A stretch of 11,762 bases of DNA from Oscillospiraceae bacterium (GCA_016303235.1 JAEDMB010000053.1:1-11762), one strand, 5' to 3'; counted from the first letter of the stretch, positions 1-7,019 are shown. A program made the numbers and translations. Notes: generated by a model not told the origin, from the letters alone.

Positions 1-278
1 TCCGGATTTGCTGACGGTGAACGTGCATTTGCATCATATTCAGAAACAGGGTGACGCTTTCTGCGGTCAAGTTCTCTGCACCATAAATTTTTTGCAATCT
101 GACAAAGCCATGTATATACACTGCATTTTCCCTCAAAGCGGTTAATGCTTTTTATAGCCTGATAAAAGGTTTCCTGTGTAAGTTCTTCGGAAATATCAGA
201 ATCACCGGAAAGACTCATCAGAAATAAATATACTTTCTTTCCGTATTCTTTATAATAGTTTTCAAGTTCACTGTTCAT
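1..278 (-). CDS. ECF-type RNA polymerase sigma factor, N-terminal part (cut by window edge)
   Basis: Ninety-two codons are visible from ATG at 278-276 and the frame is still open at base 1. I translated it directly; it begins MNSELENYYKEYGKKVYLFL. The stretch LTQETFYQAIKSI followed by RFEGKCSVYTWLCQIAKNLW is the classic region 2 of ECF (sigma-70 family group 4) factors, which binds the -10 element and core RNA polymerase. Region 4, which reads the -35 element, should lie beyond the window. The start is supported by AGGAGG at 294-289, 10 nt upstream. The gene follows the membrane glycosyltransferase on the same strand but is separated from it by a terminator, so it has its own promoter. ECF factors are usually followed by an anti-sigma gene, which cannot be seen here. 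Family assignment is firm; the signal it answers to is unknown. Confidence 0.88.
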   Translation of the reverse strand, partial: MNSELENYYKEYGKKVYLFLMSLSGDSDISEELTQETFYQAIKSINRFEGKCSVYTWLCQIAKNLWCRELDRRKRHPVSEYDANARSPSANP

Positions 279-304
279 AATTTCCGCTCCTCCTTTCTGT
301 ATAT

Positions 305-332
305 TAGTCAGATTAAACAGTGTTTTGTTACA
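305..332 (-). promoter_or_regulatory. Possible ECF-type autoregulatory promoter of the sigma factor
   Basis: On the minus strand TGTAAC (332-327) is followed after 16 nt by TGACTA (310-305), just upstream of the ribosome site of the ECF gene. The AAC-containing -35 and the GAC-containing -10 resemble ECF promoters such as those of Bacillus SigX and SigW. No good TTGACA/TATAAT pair is seen here. Self-recognition is an inference. Confidence 0.35.
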
Positions 333-341
333 GATTTTTTT

Positions 342-371
342 AAAAAAAATCGGGTGAATTATCTTCACCCG
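342..371 (-). terminator. Rho-independent terminator of the membrane glycosyltransferase gene
   Basis: A perfect 8-bp stem, CGGGTGAA (351-358) and TTCACCCG (364-371), has a 5-nt loop. Read on the minus strand it is followed by eight T residues (349-342). It begins 9 nt after the stop codon of the glycosyltransferase and separates that gene from the ECF sigma gene. Confidence 0.9.
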
Positions 372-380
372 AAAAATATT

Positions 381-2711
381 TTATTTCCAGAATGCAAAAA
401 TCTGTTCAATGCTGTATGCAATTTCGGGATAATCATAATGATATTCAGAATATCTGAATGCCTGATTAACTGACTGCACTCCGCTTACAACAAATGCCCA
501 TACCATTGAAAAACATAAAAATACTTTTATCAGCTTTTTTATAGTAATGTTCTGAGTATTTCGCATAAGGAAAAATATAATTGCCAATGCACCTATAATC
601 ATTTCCCATGAGAAATCAAGCATATATCTTACAGCATAACCGCTCTCCCATACTGATGAAATAATTAAAACAGGTATTATAACGCATGGGGCTCCCAAAT
701 ATACAAGTGAATTTACTTTTGACTGTCTGTCGGGAAGCTTTTTAACAGCTTTTCCGGAAAAGATATATGCAAACATCGGAAGTGCAAGGAAAAATAATCC
801 CGATGTATTTGATGTTGAAAGATAATCCGCATAGAAAAATCCGTTTGTATCAAGTGTCTGAAATTCCGTACTTATAAAAGGGTATGAAGCAGAAAATACG
901 GGAATATTAAACAGATAGTTAAATAATGCTATAAGTACAAAATCAGTGTGATACTGCGATTTAGTGAAATCATTGATAGTCAAGGAATACTGTATTCCGA
1001 AATCAAATGGAGAGCCGAATCTTGCATAGTTATATATCATCTGAATACTTCCAAGGCAAATCATAGGAATAAACGCATACACAAGATAAACTGCACGGCT
1101 TTTCGTATCCTTTCCCGACTTCGGAACTGCCATAAGCATAAATACTGCAATGCATATGCAGTAAAGTGCAAGAGTAGGTCTGCAAAGAACTGCTGTTGCC
1201 GAAAGCAGAGAGGCTATAAAAACCTTTGAAAGTATTATTTGTCCTTTTCCTATTATGTTTGATTCAAACAGGAAATAAACTCCCCAGCTAAGAAATGCAA
1301 ATCCTGCAGTCATGGCTGTTTCATAAAACCATGGACGTCCGACACTGAACCAGACTCCGCTTAAAATCTGAAGTAAAATAAGACATGTTAAATATATTCC
1401 CGTCTGTATATCCGGAAACCACTTTTTTATAAAGCTTGAAAAAAGACTGGTAAGTCCTGCAATTCCGATTAATGCAAATACAAGAACCGCAAGAGAATCA
1501 GGACAATAATATCCTGTTAATTTATGATACGGCAAAAAGAATAATATAACAGGTGCTATTCCGTAATATGAATAGTAGTTATTATTATAATATACATGGT
1601 CCCACAGAACAGAGGCTCCGCTTGACTCTCTTGCATTTCGGTCATAGGGATTTTCAAGTGCATTAAGTTCTTCCGAAGGCTCTGCAAGAAGATTGACTTG
1701 TCCGTTTTCAAAAGCATCAACAAGTTCCTGAGTGAGCTGGTTTCCGTTTGTCTGTTTAAATTCATCTTTCCACTTCTTGTCACCAAGCTTATAATCCAGT
1801 ATTGCAAATGCTGAAATACAGCAGGCAAGCGTTATTACCGCTGATGCTATACGGCAGAATTTTCTGCTTTCCGAAAAGCTTTTCTGCATAAAATTTTCAT
1901 ACATAACAGTATATATAAAAATTGATACAAGAGTTATAAAAAAGAATCTCACAAGCGATATATCAACAGGTACGTCAGTATTTACATATACTTTTTTCAG
2001 AATAATTTCTCCGTTGTTCTTAGGAGCAAACTTTACTCTCATATCACTGACTTTTCCCGAAAAATCACATATAATAGTATCCGATTTTTCACGCTTTTCA
2101 ACTATTCTGCTATTTGCGATATTATAACGGTAATTCTGTGTCTGTGTACTGTCTTTTATATCAAGAACAAATGTAGATTCCTTTGTAGATTCTTTCGGAA
2201 ATAATACATCTGCCTTTACTGTTCCGACAGGAATATTAATTCCCTCAAAGGTAACAACCATTTCCGCACCGTCACCGACAATTATAGTTCCGTCATCGTT
2301 TCTTATTCCACATTCTATAACGGCATTGTCAATATCAAGTTCCTTTTCTGTATATCCCCCGAACCACAGGCGATATGACGGCATATTGAAAACTGTCAGC
2401 TCCAGAACAGAAGCAATAATCAGCATCTTAGAAGAAAATCCGAGAAATTTTAAAGGATACTGCTTATGAATCTGATATAAAACAAGTTCGCAAATATTTA
2501 CAACCCCCATAAATGCAAATGAACTCTGATATGAGCCGAAATTAATCAGTCCGGAAATATCTGCTATTGCTATGAAAGTCATAAAAATTGTAACAGTAAC
2601 TGCAATATTTCTGAAAACAGGTTTGCCTTTTCCTTTAATGCAAATGAAAAACAAAACTGATACAGAAACAGATAAAATAACCGCAACTGCAAAGATTACT
2701 CTTAAAAACAT
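381..2711 (-). CDS. Polytopic membrane protein, probable GT-C-type glycosyltransferase
   Basis: This 776-residue protein is mostly hydrophobic, with many predicted membrane helices along its length. Between the N-terminal helices and the rest lies a polar, beta-rich segment (about residues 123-243) that is probably extracytoplasmic. A second non-membrane stretch (about 310-375) carries NPYDRNARESSG and then YYNNNYYSYYGI. Together with the later YNYARFGSPFDFG motif, this is a pattern I associate with bacterial GT-C (GT39/PMT-like) enzymes that use lipid-linked sugars. No close named relative is recognised. The ATG at 2711 is chosen because GGAGG (2722-2718) lies 6 nt upstream. The frame stays open to a GTG at 2792, but that codon has no ribosome site and lies upstream of a good promoter. 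The gene is monocistronic and divergent from the glucanase. A role in cell-surface glycan or teichoic-acid decoration is inference. Confidence 0.7.
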   Translation of the reverse strand: MFLRVIFAVAVILSVSVSVLFFICIKGKGKPVFRNIAVTVTIFMTFIAIADISGLINFGSYQSSFAFMGVVNICELVLYQIHKQYPLKFLGFSSKMLIIASVLELTVFNMPSYRLWFGGYTEKELDIDNAVIECGIRNDDGTIIVGDGAEMVVTFEGINIPVGTVKADVLFPKESTKESTFVLDIKDSTQTQNYRYNIANSRIVEKREKSDTIICDFSGKVSDMRVKFAPKNNGEIILKKVYVNTDVPVDISLVRFFFITLVSIFIYTVMYENFMQKSFSESRKFCRIASAVITLACCISAFAILDYKLGDKKWKDEFKQTNGNQLTQELVDAFENGQVNLLAEPSEELNALENPYDRNARESSGASVLWDHVYYNNNYYSYYGIAPVILFFLPYHKLTGYYCPDSLAVLVFALIGIAGLTSLFSSFIKKWFPDIQTGIYLTCLILLQILSGVWFSVGRPWFYETAMTAGFAFLSWGVYFLFESNIIGKGQIILSKVFIASLLSATAVLCRPTLALYCICIAVFMLMAVPKSGKDTKSRAVYLVYAFIPMICLGSIQMIYNYARFGSPFDFGIQYSLTINDFTKSQYHTDFVLIALFNYLFNIPVFSASYPFISTEFQTLDTNGFFYADYLSTSNTSGLFFLALPMFAYIFSGKAVKKLPDRQSKVNSLVYLGAPCVIIPVLIISSVWESGYAVRYMLDFSWEMIIGALAIIFFLMRNTQNITIKKLIKVFLCFSMVWAFVVSGVQSVNQAFRYSEYHYDYPEIAYSIEQIFAFWK

Positions 2712-2744
2712 AAAAAACCTCCAACAAATAAAATACCGATATAT

Positions 2745-2773
2745 ATTATACAATATAATTCCGGTTATTGCAA
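2745..2773 (-). promoter_or_regulatory. Sigma-A promoter of the membrane glycosyltransferase
   Basis: On the minus strand TTGCAA (2773-2768) is followed by a 17-nt spacer and a perfect TATAAT (2750-2745). Transcription should start near 2738, giving a leader of about 27 nt that contains the GGAGG ribosome site. This placement excludes the GTG at 2792 as a start codon. Confidence 0.65.
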
Positions 2774-2976
2774 GAAAAATTTCATTTCTCACTGTAATTA
2801 TTACGAATCTGCAAGCTAAACTACTTCACTTTCAGAAAAATATTTTTTAAATTTATATATTCACATAAAGATAATATTTAAAATATTTATAAAGTTTTCT
2901 CAAACGTCATTCTGCATAATCAGATATATGTTATATTGTACAAAACGTAAAAAATTTTCTGACGGCGATTTTATTA
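2774..2976. other. AT-rich divergent intergenic stretch, no gene seen
   Basis: The interval between the two divergent coding starts (2712-3066) exceeds 300 bases. Its ends hold the two promoters and the glucanase leader. The middle is very AT-rich, with only a short TTGTACAA palindrome at 2936-2943. I find no convincing small gene, RNA or operator in it. Confidence 0.6.
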
Positions 2977-3005
2977 TTGACTTTACATATGCATAATGAT
3001 ACTAT
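2977..3005 (+). promoter_or_regulatory. Sigma-A promoter of the GH5 glucanase
   Basis: TTGACT (2977-2982), a 17-nt spacer and TACTAT (3000-3005) form a reasonable sigma-A promoter. Transcription would start near 3012. The upstream in-frame start codons TTG 2977, ATG 2992 and ATG 3010 therefore lie in or before the promoter and cannot start translation of this transcript. Confidence 0.6.
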
Positions 3006-3024
3006 AAACATGTATATAAAATTG

Positions 3025-3069
3025 AGAAGGAGGATATTATCCGGTAAACGGATAATAATTAAAACTATG
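3025..3069 (+). promoter_or_regulatory. Hairpin-split ribosome binding site of the GH5 gene
   Basis: A very strong Shine-Dalgarno AGAAGGAGG (3025-3033) lies 33 nt before the ATG at 3067, too far for normal initiation. Between them is a perfect 9-bp stem, TATTATCCG (3035-3043) and CGGATAATA (3049-3057), with loop GTAAA. If the stem folds, one nt before it and nine after it remain, so the effective spacing is about 10 nt. No ATG, GTG or TTG lies at a normal distance from the Shine-Dalgarno. A similar arrangement is known in phage T4 genes 25 and 38. The same inverted repeat could instead be a DNA operator downstream of the transcription start. Confidence 0.6.
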
Positions 3070-5067
3070 ATTAAAAAAAGAATCTTTAGTTTTCTTACTG
3101 CCGCTGCAATGACAGTATCATCAGTACCGTTTCTTGCATCGGTAATCTACACAAACACAGCATCAACTCCGGCATACGCTGAGGGAGAATTTTCAATTCC
3201 TGAACTTAGCATTGAATCAAGAAATGTTCCTGACCTTGAAAGCTTCAAATTCGCTGCTGATATGAAACTCGGCTGGAATCTCGGAAATACTCTTGATGCT
3301 ATTGATAATGACGGCTATAATTCAAACAAGCTTGATATCGAAGGCTCATGGTGCGGTGTAAAAACTACAAAGGAAATGATTGACAGCATAAAGAAATCAG
3401 GATTCCAGACTATCCGTATTCCTGTATCGTGGCACAACCATATCGATGAAAACAACAACATCGATAAGGAATGGCTCGACCGTGTTCAGGAAGTTGTTGA
3501 CTATGCTGTTGCTAACGATATGCATATAATTCTCAACATTCACCACGATAATGATGTATATAACGGAAAGGTTCTCGGATTCTTCCCTGAAAAGCAGTAT
3601 CTTGAACAGTCACTCAAATATGTAGAGGATATATGGACACAGGTTGCTGACCGCTTTAAGGATTATGATGAAAAGCTTGTTTTTGAATCTCTCAACGAAC
3701 CAAGACTTATCGGAAGCGTTTATGAATGGAATTTCAATGCGAATGCTCAGGAATGTATCGAGGCTCAGGAATGTATCAACGAAATGAATCAGAAATTTGT
3801 TGACGTTGTACGTGCATCAGGCGGAAACAATGCAAGCCGTTATCTTATGGTTCCGGCATACGGTGCAAGTGCTGACGCTGCCGTAAGTGATGTATTCAAA
3901 ATGCCGACAGATACCGTTGAAAACAAGATGATGCTTGAAACTCATGCATATATACCTTATTTCTTTGCGATGGCTTCTATGAGTGATTCACAGAGCGTTG
4001 ATACTTTTGATGTAAACAGCTCCGGCGGTGATATTGATACACTTATGGACAAACTCTATCTCAGCTTTATCTCAAAGAACATTCCTGTAATCATTGATGA
4101 ATTTGGTGCTATCAACAAAAATGAAAATGTTCAGGCTCGTACAAACTACGCTGCTTATTATATAGCTGCTGCCCGTGCAAGAGGCATTACATGCTGCTGG
4201 TGGGATAACAACGCATTTACCGGAAGCGGTGAAAATTTCGGTATTCTTGACCGTGCCTCAAATACAATCAAGTATCAGTCAATTATTGATGCTATGGCAA
4301 AGTATGCAGGTGATGAAAATACTAAATATGTTACACCATCAGAAGCTGATGACAGAGTAGGTCTTATCAATAAAACCGATAAGGGTGTTTCTGTTGTATT
4401 CAGCAGAGCTATCGGCGACAAGGTGGAACTCGATGTCAAGCTCGGCAGTGGCTGTAATACAGTCATGGGCGGTGTAGGATTCTGGATTGGCGGAAGTGAC
4501 GGCTACTGGGTTTCATATAACTATGATGTAAAATCATCAGGAACTATTACAATTGACTTCAATAATCCTTCAGCAGCAAGCCATACTGTCGGCGGAGTTT
4601 CAAGCGAAGTTACAGACAAGGCTGAACTTCAGACTCTTATTGACTCTATAAAGACTATGAACAGCCTTGATGTACAGGTATGGTATACAGACGGTGATTA
4701 TGAATTTACAGACGCAAGAATAGTAGGCGAAAAGACTCCCGAAACAACAACTACCACAACTACAACAACTACAACTACAACAACTACTACTGCTGAAACT
4801 ACTGTTACAACAGTATCTGTTCCCGTAACATCAGACGATGATATTATATGGGGCGATGCTAATGGCGACAATACAGTTGATATCGCTGACGCTGTTGCAA
4901 TTGCAGCATTTGTCGGCGACCCTGCTAACAATAAGCTTTCAGACAAGGCTCTTGTATCCTGTGACGTTCAGGCACATGGCAACGGTGTAAACGCAAACGA
5001 TGCACTTGCTATTCAGCAGTATCTCGCAAACGTTATAAAAACTCTTGACCCGACTGCAGAGGCATAA
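3067..5067 (+). CDS. Cellulosomal GH5 (probably subfamily 4) endo-beta-glucanase with dockerin
   Basis: This 666-residue secreted enzyme cleaves beta-1,4-glucan backbones (cellulose, mixed-linkage glucan or xyloglucan) and docks onto a cellulosome scaffold. In order: a signal peptide (1-38, likely cleaved after AYA); a GH5 domain (about 60-415) with NLGNTLDA, GFQTIRIPVSW, ILNIHH, SLNEP (acid/base E211), ETHAY, IDEFG (nucleophile E345) and CCWWDN; an unassigned beta-rich module (about 424-552) that may be a carbohydrate-binding module; a run of 16 threonines (560-575) inside a Thr-rich linker; and a dockerin (about 595-660). Dockerin loop 1 is canonical (D597, N599, D601, D605, D608). Loop 2 (D633-D645) is atypical. 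The motif set resembles GH5_4. The ATG at 3067 is chosen because a signal peptide begins there and the longer starts fall inside the promoter. Substrate preference is not decided by the sequence. Confidence 0.92.
   Translation: MIKKRIFSFLTAAAMTVSSVPFLASVIYTNTASTPAYAEGEFSIPELSIESRNVPDLESFKFAADMKLGWNLGNTLDAIDNDGYNSNKLDIEGSWCGVKTTKEMIDSIKKSGFQTIRIPVSWHNHIDENNNIDKEWLDRVQEVVDYAVANDMHIILNIHHDNDVYNGKVLGFFPEKQYLEQSLKYVEDIWTQVADRFKDYDEKLVFESLNEPRLIGSVYEWNFNANAQECIEAQECINEMNQKFVDVVRASGGNNASRYLMVPAYGASADAAVSDVFKMPTDTVENKMMLETHAYIPYFFAMASMSDSQSVDTFDVNSSGGDIDTLMDKLYLSFISKNIPVIIDEFGAINKNENVQARTNYAAYYIAAARARGITCCWWDNNAFTGSGENFGILDRASNTIKYQSIIDAMAKYAGDENTKYVTPSEADDRVGLINKTDKGVSVVFSRAIGDKVELDVKLGSGCNTVMGGVGFWIGGSDGYWVSYNYDVKSSGTITIDFNNPSAASHTVGGVSSEVTDKAELQTLIDSIKTMNSLDVQVWYTDGDYEFTDARIVGEKTPETTTTTTTTTTTTTTTTAETTVTTVSVPVTSDDDIIWGDANGDNTVDIADAVAIAAFVGDPANNKLSDKALVSCDVQAHGNGVNANDALAIQQYLANVIKTLDPTAEA
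4744..4791 (+). repeat. ACA/ACT trinucleotide tract coding 16 threonines
   Basis: Sixteen consecutive threonine codons, mixed ACA and ACT with a single ACC, code the core of the linker between the beta-rich module and the dockerin. Such Thr-rich linkers are common in ruminococcal cellulosomal enzymes and may be O-glycosylated. The near-repetitive DNA could vary in length by slippage. Confidence 0.9.
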
Positions 5068-5088
5068 GCCGGAAAAATATAATATAAA

Positions 5089-5119
5089 AAGGGCGGACAT
5101 CTTGAAAATGTCCGCCCTT
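5089..5119. terminator. Strong hairpin between convergent genes
   Basis: A 12-bp perfect stem (AAGGGCGGACAT and its complement) has a 7-nt loop and lies 21 nt after the glucanase stop. On the minus strand it is followed by a T-rich run (TTTTTATATTATATTTTT overlapping its end), so it best terminates the sugar transferase transcript. On the plus strand the following bases are AATAAATAATA, a poor U-tract. Confidence 0.8.
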
Positions 5120-5130
5120 AATAAATAATA

Positions 5131-5157
5131 ACGGGCAACCAAAGGTCGCCCGTATTT
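5131..5157. terminator. Second hairpin between convergent genes
   Basis: ACGGGCAACC (5131-5140) pairs with GGTCGCCCGT (5144-5153) around an AAA loop, and ATTTTCT follows on the plus strand. One position is an A-C mismatch in plus-strand RNA but a G-U pair in minus-strand RNA. It lies 8 nt beyond the stop of the sugar transferase and probably helps end the glucanase transcript as well. Confidence 0.65.
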
Positions 5158-5161
5158 TCTG

Positions 5162-5845
5162 TCAGCAGTTCTTTCCACGGATAACTACACCAAGAGTTTT
5201 AAAAATAAGCTTGAAATCGGTAAGCATAGAACGTTCATGTATGTATTTAAGGTCAAGTGACATCTGTTCATCAATCGGCATATCAGGTGTATGCTGAATC
5301 TGCCAGTAACATGAAAGTCCCGGTTTGACGAGAAGTCTTTCCGGAATAAGACTTTCCTGTTCCTCCGGAATAAAAGGGCGGGGGCCTATAACAGACATAT
5401 CACCTTTAAGAATATTCCATAGCTGTGGAAGTTCGTCAAGACTTAATTTGCGGAGAATATTTCCGCTTTTAAGTATTCTTTTGTCATTTTTGATTTTAAA
5501 AAGAGGCCCGTCAGACTGATTCTGACTGATAAATTCCTCACTGTTGCGGAGCTGTTCGGCATTTTTCACCATAGTTCTGAATTTATATATCTTGAATTTT
5601 CTGCCGTTCATTCCGGTTCTTTCCTGAACGAATATAGGACTTCCGGGGTCGTCTATAAATATGGCAACAGAAATAACAGCCATCGGAACACTAAGCACAA
5701 CGAGTCCGGTAACAGAAGCTACAATATCAAAAGCTCTTTTGACAGCATCATATAAAGGTTTTTTTTCTATCAGCAGTTCATATTTTGGATTGTCTGCTGA
5801 ACCTGAAAATGATACGGCTCTACTTTTCGGCAAATTAAATTCCAT
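5162..5845 (-). CDS. Priming undecaprenyl-phosphate sugar phosphotransferase
   Basis: The 227-residue protein belongs to the bacterial sugar transferase family (monotopic phosphoglycosyl transferase, PF02397). It moves a sugar-1-phosphate from a nucleotide sugar to undecaprenyl phosphate at the inner face of the membrane, the first step of exopolysaccharide or glycoprotein glycan synthesis. A single hydrophobic re-entrant segment (about 38-64, broken at P54) is followed by KIYKFRTM (85-92), the LSLDELPQLWN motif with the catalytic pair D137-E138, and SVIGPRP (151-157). The short length and lack of four extra N-terminal helices mark it as the small form, unlike WbaP or WcaJ. The start is supported by GAGGTT (5859-5854) 8 nt upstream and by a consensus promoter. 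No glycan operon surrounds it, so it acts as an orphan gene. The sugar transferred cannot be told. Confidence 0.93.
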   Translation of the reverse strand: MEFNLPKSRAVSFSGSADNPKYELLIEKKPLYDAVKRAFDIVASVTGLVVLSVPMAVISVAIFIDDPGSPIFVQERTGMNGRKFKIYKFRTMVKNAEQLRNSEEFISQNQSDGPLFKIKNDKRILKSGNILRKLSLDELPQLWNILKGDMSVIGPRPFIPEEQESLIPERLLVKPGLSCYWQIQHTPDMPIDEQMSLDLKYIHERSMLTDFKLIFKTLGVVIRGKNC

Positions 5846-5911
5846 TTCATTTCAACCTCATTTCCAAAAAAAAATTATCCCTCAAAAAATAAAAATCCAA
5901 CCTTTTATATT

Positions 5912-5940
5912 ATTATAACCACAGAGGCAGTCAATGTCAA
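5912..5940 (-). promoter_or_regulatory. Consensus sigma-A promoter of the sugar transferase
   Basis: Minus-strand TTGACA (5940-5935), a 17-nt spacer and TATAAT (5917-5912) match the consensus at all twelve positions. Transcription should start near 5905, giving a leader of about 60 nt. The rest of the 195-nt gap up to the thioredoxin reductase gene is AT-rich, and I see no clear terminator for that gene in it. Confidence 0.85.
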
Positions 5941-6040
5941 CCATATATTTAATTTTTCTATTAATTTCATCAAACCTCAATAAAAGCAGACAAAAAATTT
6001 TTTAAAATTATCCATATTATACAATTGGTAAAAAAAGGAG

Positions 6041-6949
6041 TTAATGTTTTTTATTTATATATTCACAAGCTTTTATTCCGGCTGTTGCACCGTCCGACAC
6101 AGCAGTTGCAAGCTGTTTTATATCTTTCTGACGGCAGTCACCTGCTGTAAAAATTCCGTCTGCCGAAGTAGAGCAGTCTTTGCTTATTATATATCCGTTT
6201 TCATCAAGCTCAAGAAGTCCGGAAAATATTTCATTATCGGGAACTTGTCCTATTGCTATAAAAAGCCCCGAAACTTCTATGTCATTGGGGATTCTGCTGT
6301 CATTGCTTGTAACGGATACAGATTCAAGTCTTTCCGAACCGTTAAGAGCTGTTATAGTACAATTCAGCATGTATGAAATATTTTCACGTTTTGTAAGCTT
6401 TTCAGCAAGAATTTTTTCACCTCTGAATTCTTTTCTTCTGTGTATTATATAAACCTTACTGCAGTATTCAGAGAGTAAAAGAGCATCGGCAAGAGCAGTA
6501 TTTCCGCCACCTGCAACAGCAACATTTTTTCCCTTGTAAAAAGCACCGTCACATACAGCACAATATGATACTCCCCTGCCTGTAAATTTTTCTTCATTTT
6601 CAATTCCGAGTCTGCGTTTCTGAAGTCCCGATGCTATTATAACGCTTTTGCATTTATATCTGTTTTTTTCTGTAATAACAGTTTTTTCATATACTCCGTT
6701 TTCTACTGAAACAACTTTTTCATATTCAATAACCGCACCAAAATTTTTCGCCTGTTCATAAAGAGTCGTTGCAAAATCATATCCCGATATTTTTTTAATT
6801 GCCGGATAGTTTTCTATTTCAGATGCATTAACAATCTGACCTCCGTAATAATTTTTTTCAAGCAAAAGAACGCTTTTTCCCGAACGCAAAACATATATGG
6901 CTGATGAAAGCCCTGCTGTTCCTGCTCCTACTATAATTACATCATACAT
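6041..6949 (-). CDS. trxB: Thioredoxin-disulfide reductase
   Basis: The 302-residue flavoprotein uses NADPH to reduce thioredoxin in the cytoplasm. The N-terminal FAD site is GAGTAG (8-13), and GGQIVNASEIENYP (36-49) is the familiar TrxB segment. The redox-active pair is C130 and C133 in SYCAVCDGAFY. The NADPH site is GGGNTA (147-152) with HRRKEFRGEK (170-179). The C-terminal FAD motif is TAGDCRQKDIKQLATAVSDG (268-287). Length and motif order are normal for low-molecular-weight TrxB. AAGGAG (6963-6958) lies 8 nt before the ATG. No thioredoxin gene is adjacent. The N-terminal segment KNYYGGQIV argues for a true TrxB over a ferredoxin/flavodoxin-NADP reductase, although ferredoxin-dependent homologues in anaerobes exist; here the NADPH motif is intact. 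Confidence 0.95.
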   Translation of the reverse strand: MYDVIIVGAGTAGLSSAIYVLRSGKSVLLLEKNYYGGQIVNASEIENYPAIKKISGYDFATTLYEQAKNFGAVIEYEKVVSVENGVYEKTVITEKNRYKCKSVIIASGLQKRRLGIENEEKFTGRGVSYCAVCDGAFYKGKNVAVAGGGNTALADALLLSEYCSKVYIIHRRKEFRGEKILAEKLTKRENISYMLNCTITALNGSERLESVSVTSNDSRIPNDIEVSGLFIAIGQVPDNEIFSGLLELDENGYIISKDCSTSADGIFTAGDCRQKDIKQLATAVSDGATAGIKACEYINKKH

Positions 6950-6978
6950 AAATAATTCTCCTTATTAAGGTATATAAT

Positions 6979-7006
6979 ATAATATGTGCAGAAAATCAGT
7001 TTTAAA
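6979..7006 (-). promoter_or_regulatory. Weak candidate promoter of trxB
   Basis: Minus-strand TTTAAA (7006-7001), a 16-nt spacer and TATTAT (6984-6979) are the best pair I can find upstream of trxB. The region is so AT-rich that chance matches are likely. Confidence 0.35.
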
Positions 7007-7019
7007 TTCAGAAATTATA

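Noticed and set aside
4744..4791. Short-period repeat as a CRISPR array or mobile element end
   Set aside because: It is an in-frame threonine codon tract without spacers, and the reading frame continues into a dockerin.
4698..4946. Minus-strand open frame coding a long valine run
   Set aside because: It is the antisense image of the ACA/ACT threonine linker; no ribosome site or promoter supports it.
5990..6012. A6T6-type AT palindrome as trxB terminator
   Set aside because: The stem is pure A/T with no GC core, so it would be too weak; no other terminator for trxB could be supported.
6044..6376. Plus-strand open frame with AAAGGAG just before its ATG, opposite the end of trxB
   Set aside because: The spacing of the purine-rich box to ATG is only 3 nt, the frame lies fully antisense to a well-supported trxB, and the product (Cys/Phe/Tyr-rich) looks like a reverse-frame artefact.
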